DNA of 5,993 nucleotides from Paludibacteraceae bacterium (GTDB lineage: Bacteria; Bacteroidota; Bacteroidia; Bacteroidales; Paludibacteraceae): positions 1 through 5,993 of the forward strand of contig JAFPLG010000178.1 in the NCBI GenBank assembly GCA_017402895.1, read 5' to 3'. The notes under the pieces were generated by a model. The model was not told the DNA's origin, did no database searches, and saw only the letters and a list, made by a program, of their open reading frames with translations. Positions 5,292 to 5,993 of the stretch are shown one piece after another. The translations under genes were made by a program, and so were the position numbers. Position 1 is the first letter of the stretch, and every line of letters begins with the position of its first letter.

Positions 5292-5993
5292 TTTGGCGGC
5301 TTGCCAAAGTTCCTCCATCTCGGCAAGGCTCATGTCTTTGAGTTCCTTGCCGTTTTCTTTTGCCTTCGCTTCTATATAGTTGAAGCGGCGGATGAACTTC
5401 AGATTCGTCTGTTCCAAGGCATTATCCGGCTTGATTTTGTATAGGCGTGCTACGTTAATCAGCGAGAACAGTAGATCTCCAAACTCTCCTTCTGCATTCG
5501 CCTCTCGCCCTTCGCCTTTCGCCTTTAACTCCTCTTCGAACTCTCCGATCTCCTCCTTTACCTTATCCCAAACATCTTCTTTCTGCTTCCAGTCAAATCC
5601 CACGTTCGCCACTTTGTCTTGTATCCGATAGGCCTTCACCAGACTCGGCAGGCTGTCCGGGATGCCACCCAGAACGGTCTTATTGCCGCCTTTCTCTTTC
5701 AGCTTCACCTGTTCCCACAACTTGCTCACTTCTTCCGCATTCTGTGCCGCGGCTTCGCCGTAAACATGTGGATGAAGGAAAATGAGCTTGTCGCTAATCC
5801 GGTTGCAAACATCGGCGATATCGAAGTCTCCGGTTTCGCTTCCCATCTTGGCGTAGAAGATGACGTGCAGCAGTACGTCGCCCAGCTCCTTGCTAATCTC
5901 CGTCATGTCGTGGCGACTGATGGCGGTGGCCAGTTCGTAGGTCTCTTCTATGGTGTTCTGGCGCAGGCTGTCGAAGGTCTGTTTCCTGTCCCA
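5283..5993 (-). CDS. mazG: MazG nucleoside triphosphate pyrophosphohydrolase, N-terminus cut by window edge
   Basis: The protein hydrolyses NTPs/dNTPs to monophosphates and pyrophosphate in the cytoplasm, acting as a house-cleaning enzyme and influencing nucleotide-signal levels in some bacteria. In total 236 residues are visible, from WDRKQTFDSLRQNTIEETYE onward. The frame stays open to 5993, and the usual ~20-30 N-terminal residues, including the start, lie off the right edge. The first ATG at 5906 is internal, because the catalytic EExxE lies before it. Both tandem MazG domains are seen. Domain 1 has EETYE (visible 16-20) and ELGD (36-39). Domain 2 follows the hallmark VGFDW (131-135), with EEIGE (147-151) and EFGD (170-173). 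These acidic residues bind Mg2+. The stretch between EEIGE and EFGD contains KAKGEGREAN, encoded by a 7-bp tandem repeat, and looks a few residues longer than I would expect. Confidence 0.95.
   Translation of the reverse strand, partial: WDRKQTFDSLRQNTIEETYELATAISRHDMTEISKELGDVLLHVIFYAKMGSETGDFDIADVCNRISDKLIFLHPHVYGEAAAQNAEEVSKLWEQVKLKEKGGNKTVLGGIPDSLPSLVKAYRIQDKVANVGFDWKQKEDVWDKVKEEIGEFEEELKAKGEGREANAEGEFGDLLFSLINVARLYKIKPDNALEQTNLKFIRRFNYIEAKAKENGKELKDMSLAEMEELWQAAKQA
5496..5523 (-). repeat. Four-unit 7-bp tandem repeat inside mazG
   Basis: Read on the minus strand, the units are GGCGAAA, GGCGAAG, GGCGAGA and GGCGAAT, with GGCGA constant in each. They encode KAKGEGREAN in the loop between the two metal-binding motifs of the second MazG domain. 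The 7-bp period is not a multiple of three, so gain or loss of one unit would shift the frame, while three units would keep it. Confidence 0.85.

Noticed and set aside
5283..5906. MazG starting at the ATG at 5906
   Set aside because: The sense frame continues to the window edge and encodes WDRKQTF and the catalytic EETYE upstream, so the real start is outside the window.
1..5993. Mobile element, CRISPR array, toxin-antitoxin or defence locus
   Set aside because: No transposase, integrase, terminal inverted repeats, regularly spaced repeats or recognised defence genes are present. MazG here is the full two-domain housekeeping form with no mazEF partner in view.

Overview
The window looks like an ordinary chromosomal segment from a member of the Bacteroidales (Bacteroidota). 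The evidence is a SusC/RagA-type TonB-linked outer membrane protein, two promoters matching the Bacteroidota consensus (TTG, about 20 bp, TAnnTTTG), AT-rich start regions with no clear Shine-Dalgarno sequence, and the gene families present. I cannot name the genus from this sequence.

Layout from left to right. Positions 1-3157 (minus strand) hold most of a SusC-like receptor gene whose C-terminal end lies beyond the left edge. Positions 3158-3340 are a very AT-rich gap with a near-perfect promoter for that gene and a weak candidate terminator for the gene upstream. Positions 3341-4585 (minus) hold a complete M16 family zinc peptidase with intact metal-binding residues and a five-unit 9-bp tandem repeat in its interdomain linker. 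Positions 4586-4658 are a compact divergent intergenic region with a plus-strand promoter whose upstream element overlaps codon 2 of the peptidase gene. Positions 4659-4740 (plus) are a tRNA-Leu(UAG) without an encoded CCA. Only 5 nt later, a small lipoprotein gene (4746-5228, plus) begins, apparently sharing the tRNA promoter. A 54-bp convergent gap follows with a 12-bp direct repeat, and a short stem-loop at its right-hand end has the mazG stop codon as its loop. Positions 5283-5993 (minus) hold most of mazG, which lacks its N-terminal start and contains a four-unit 7-bp tandem repeat in a surface-linker region of the second domain.

The genes do not form one pathway. The SusC-like receptor imports an unknown ligand across the outer membrane, normally with a SusD partner that would lie beyond the left edge. 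The M16 peptidase is predicted to be cytoplasmic, MazG hydrolyses nucleoside triphosphates, and the lipoprotein is of unknown role. I found no mobile element, CRISPR array, defence system or clearly new system. The points most worth checking are the tRNA-lipoprotein junction and the short tandem repeats inside two otherwise conserved enzymes.
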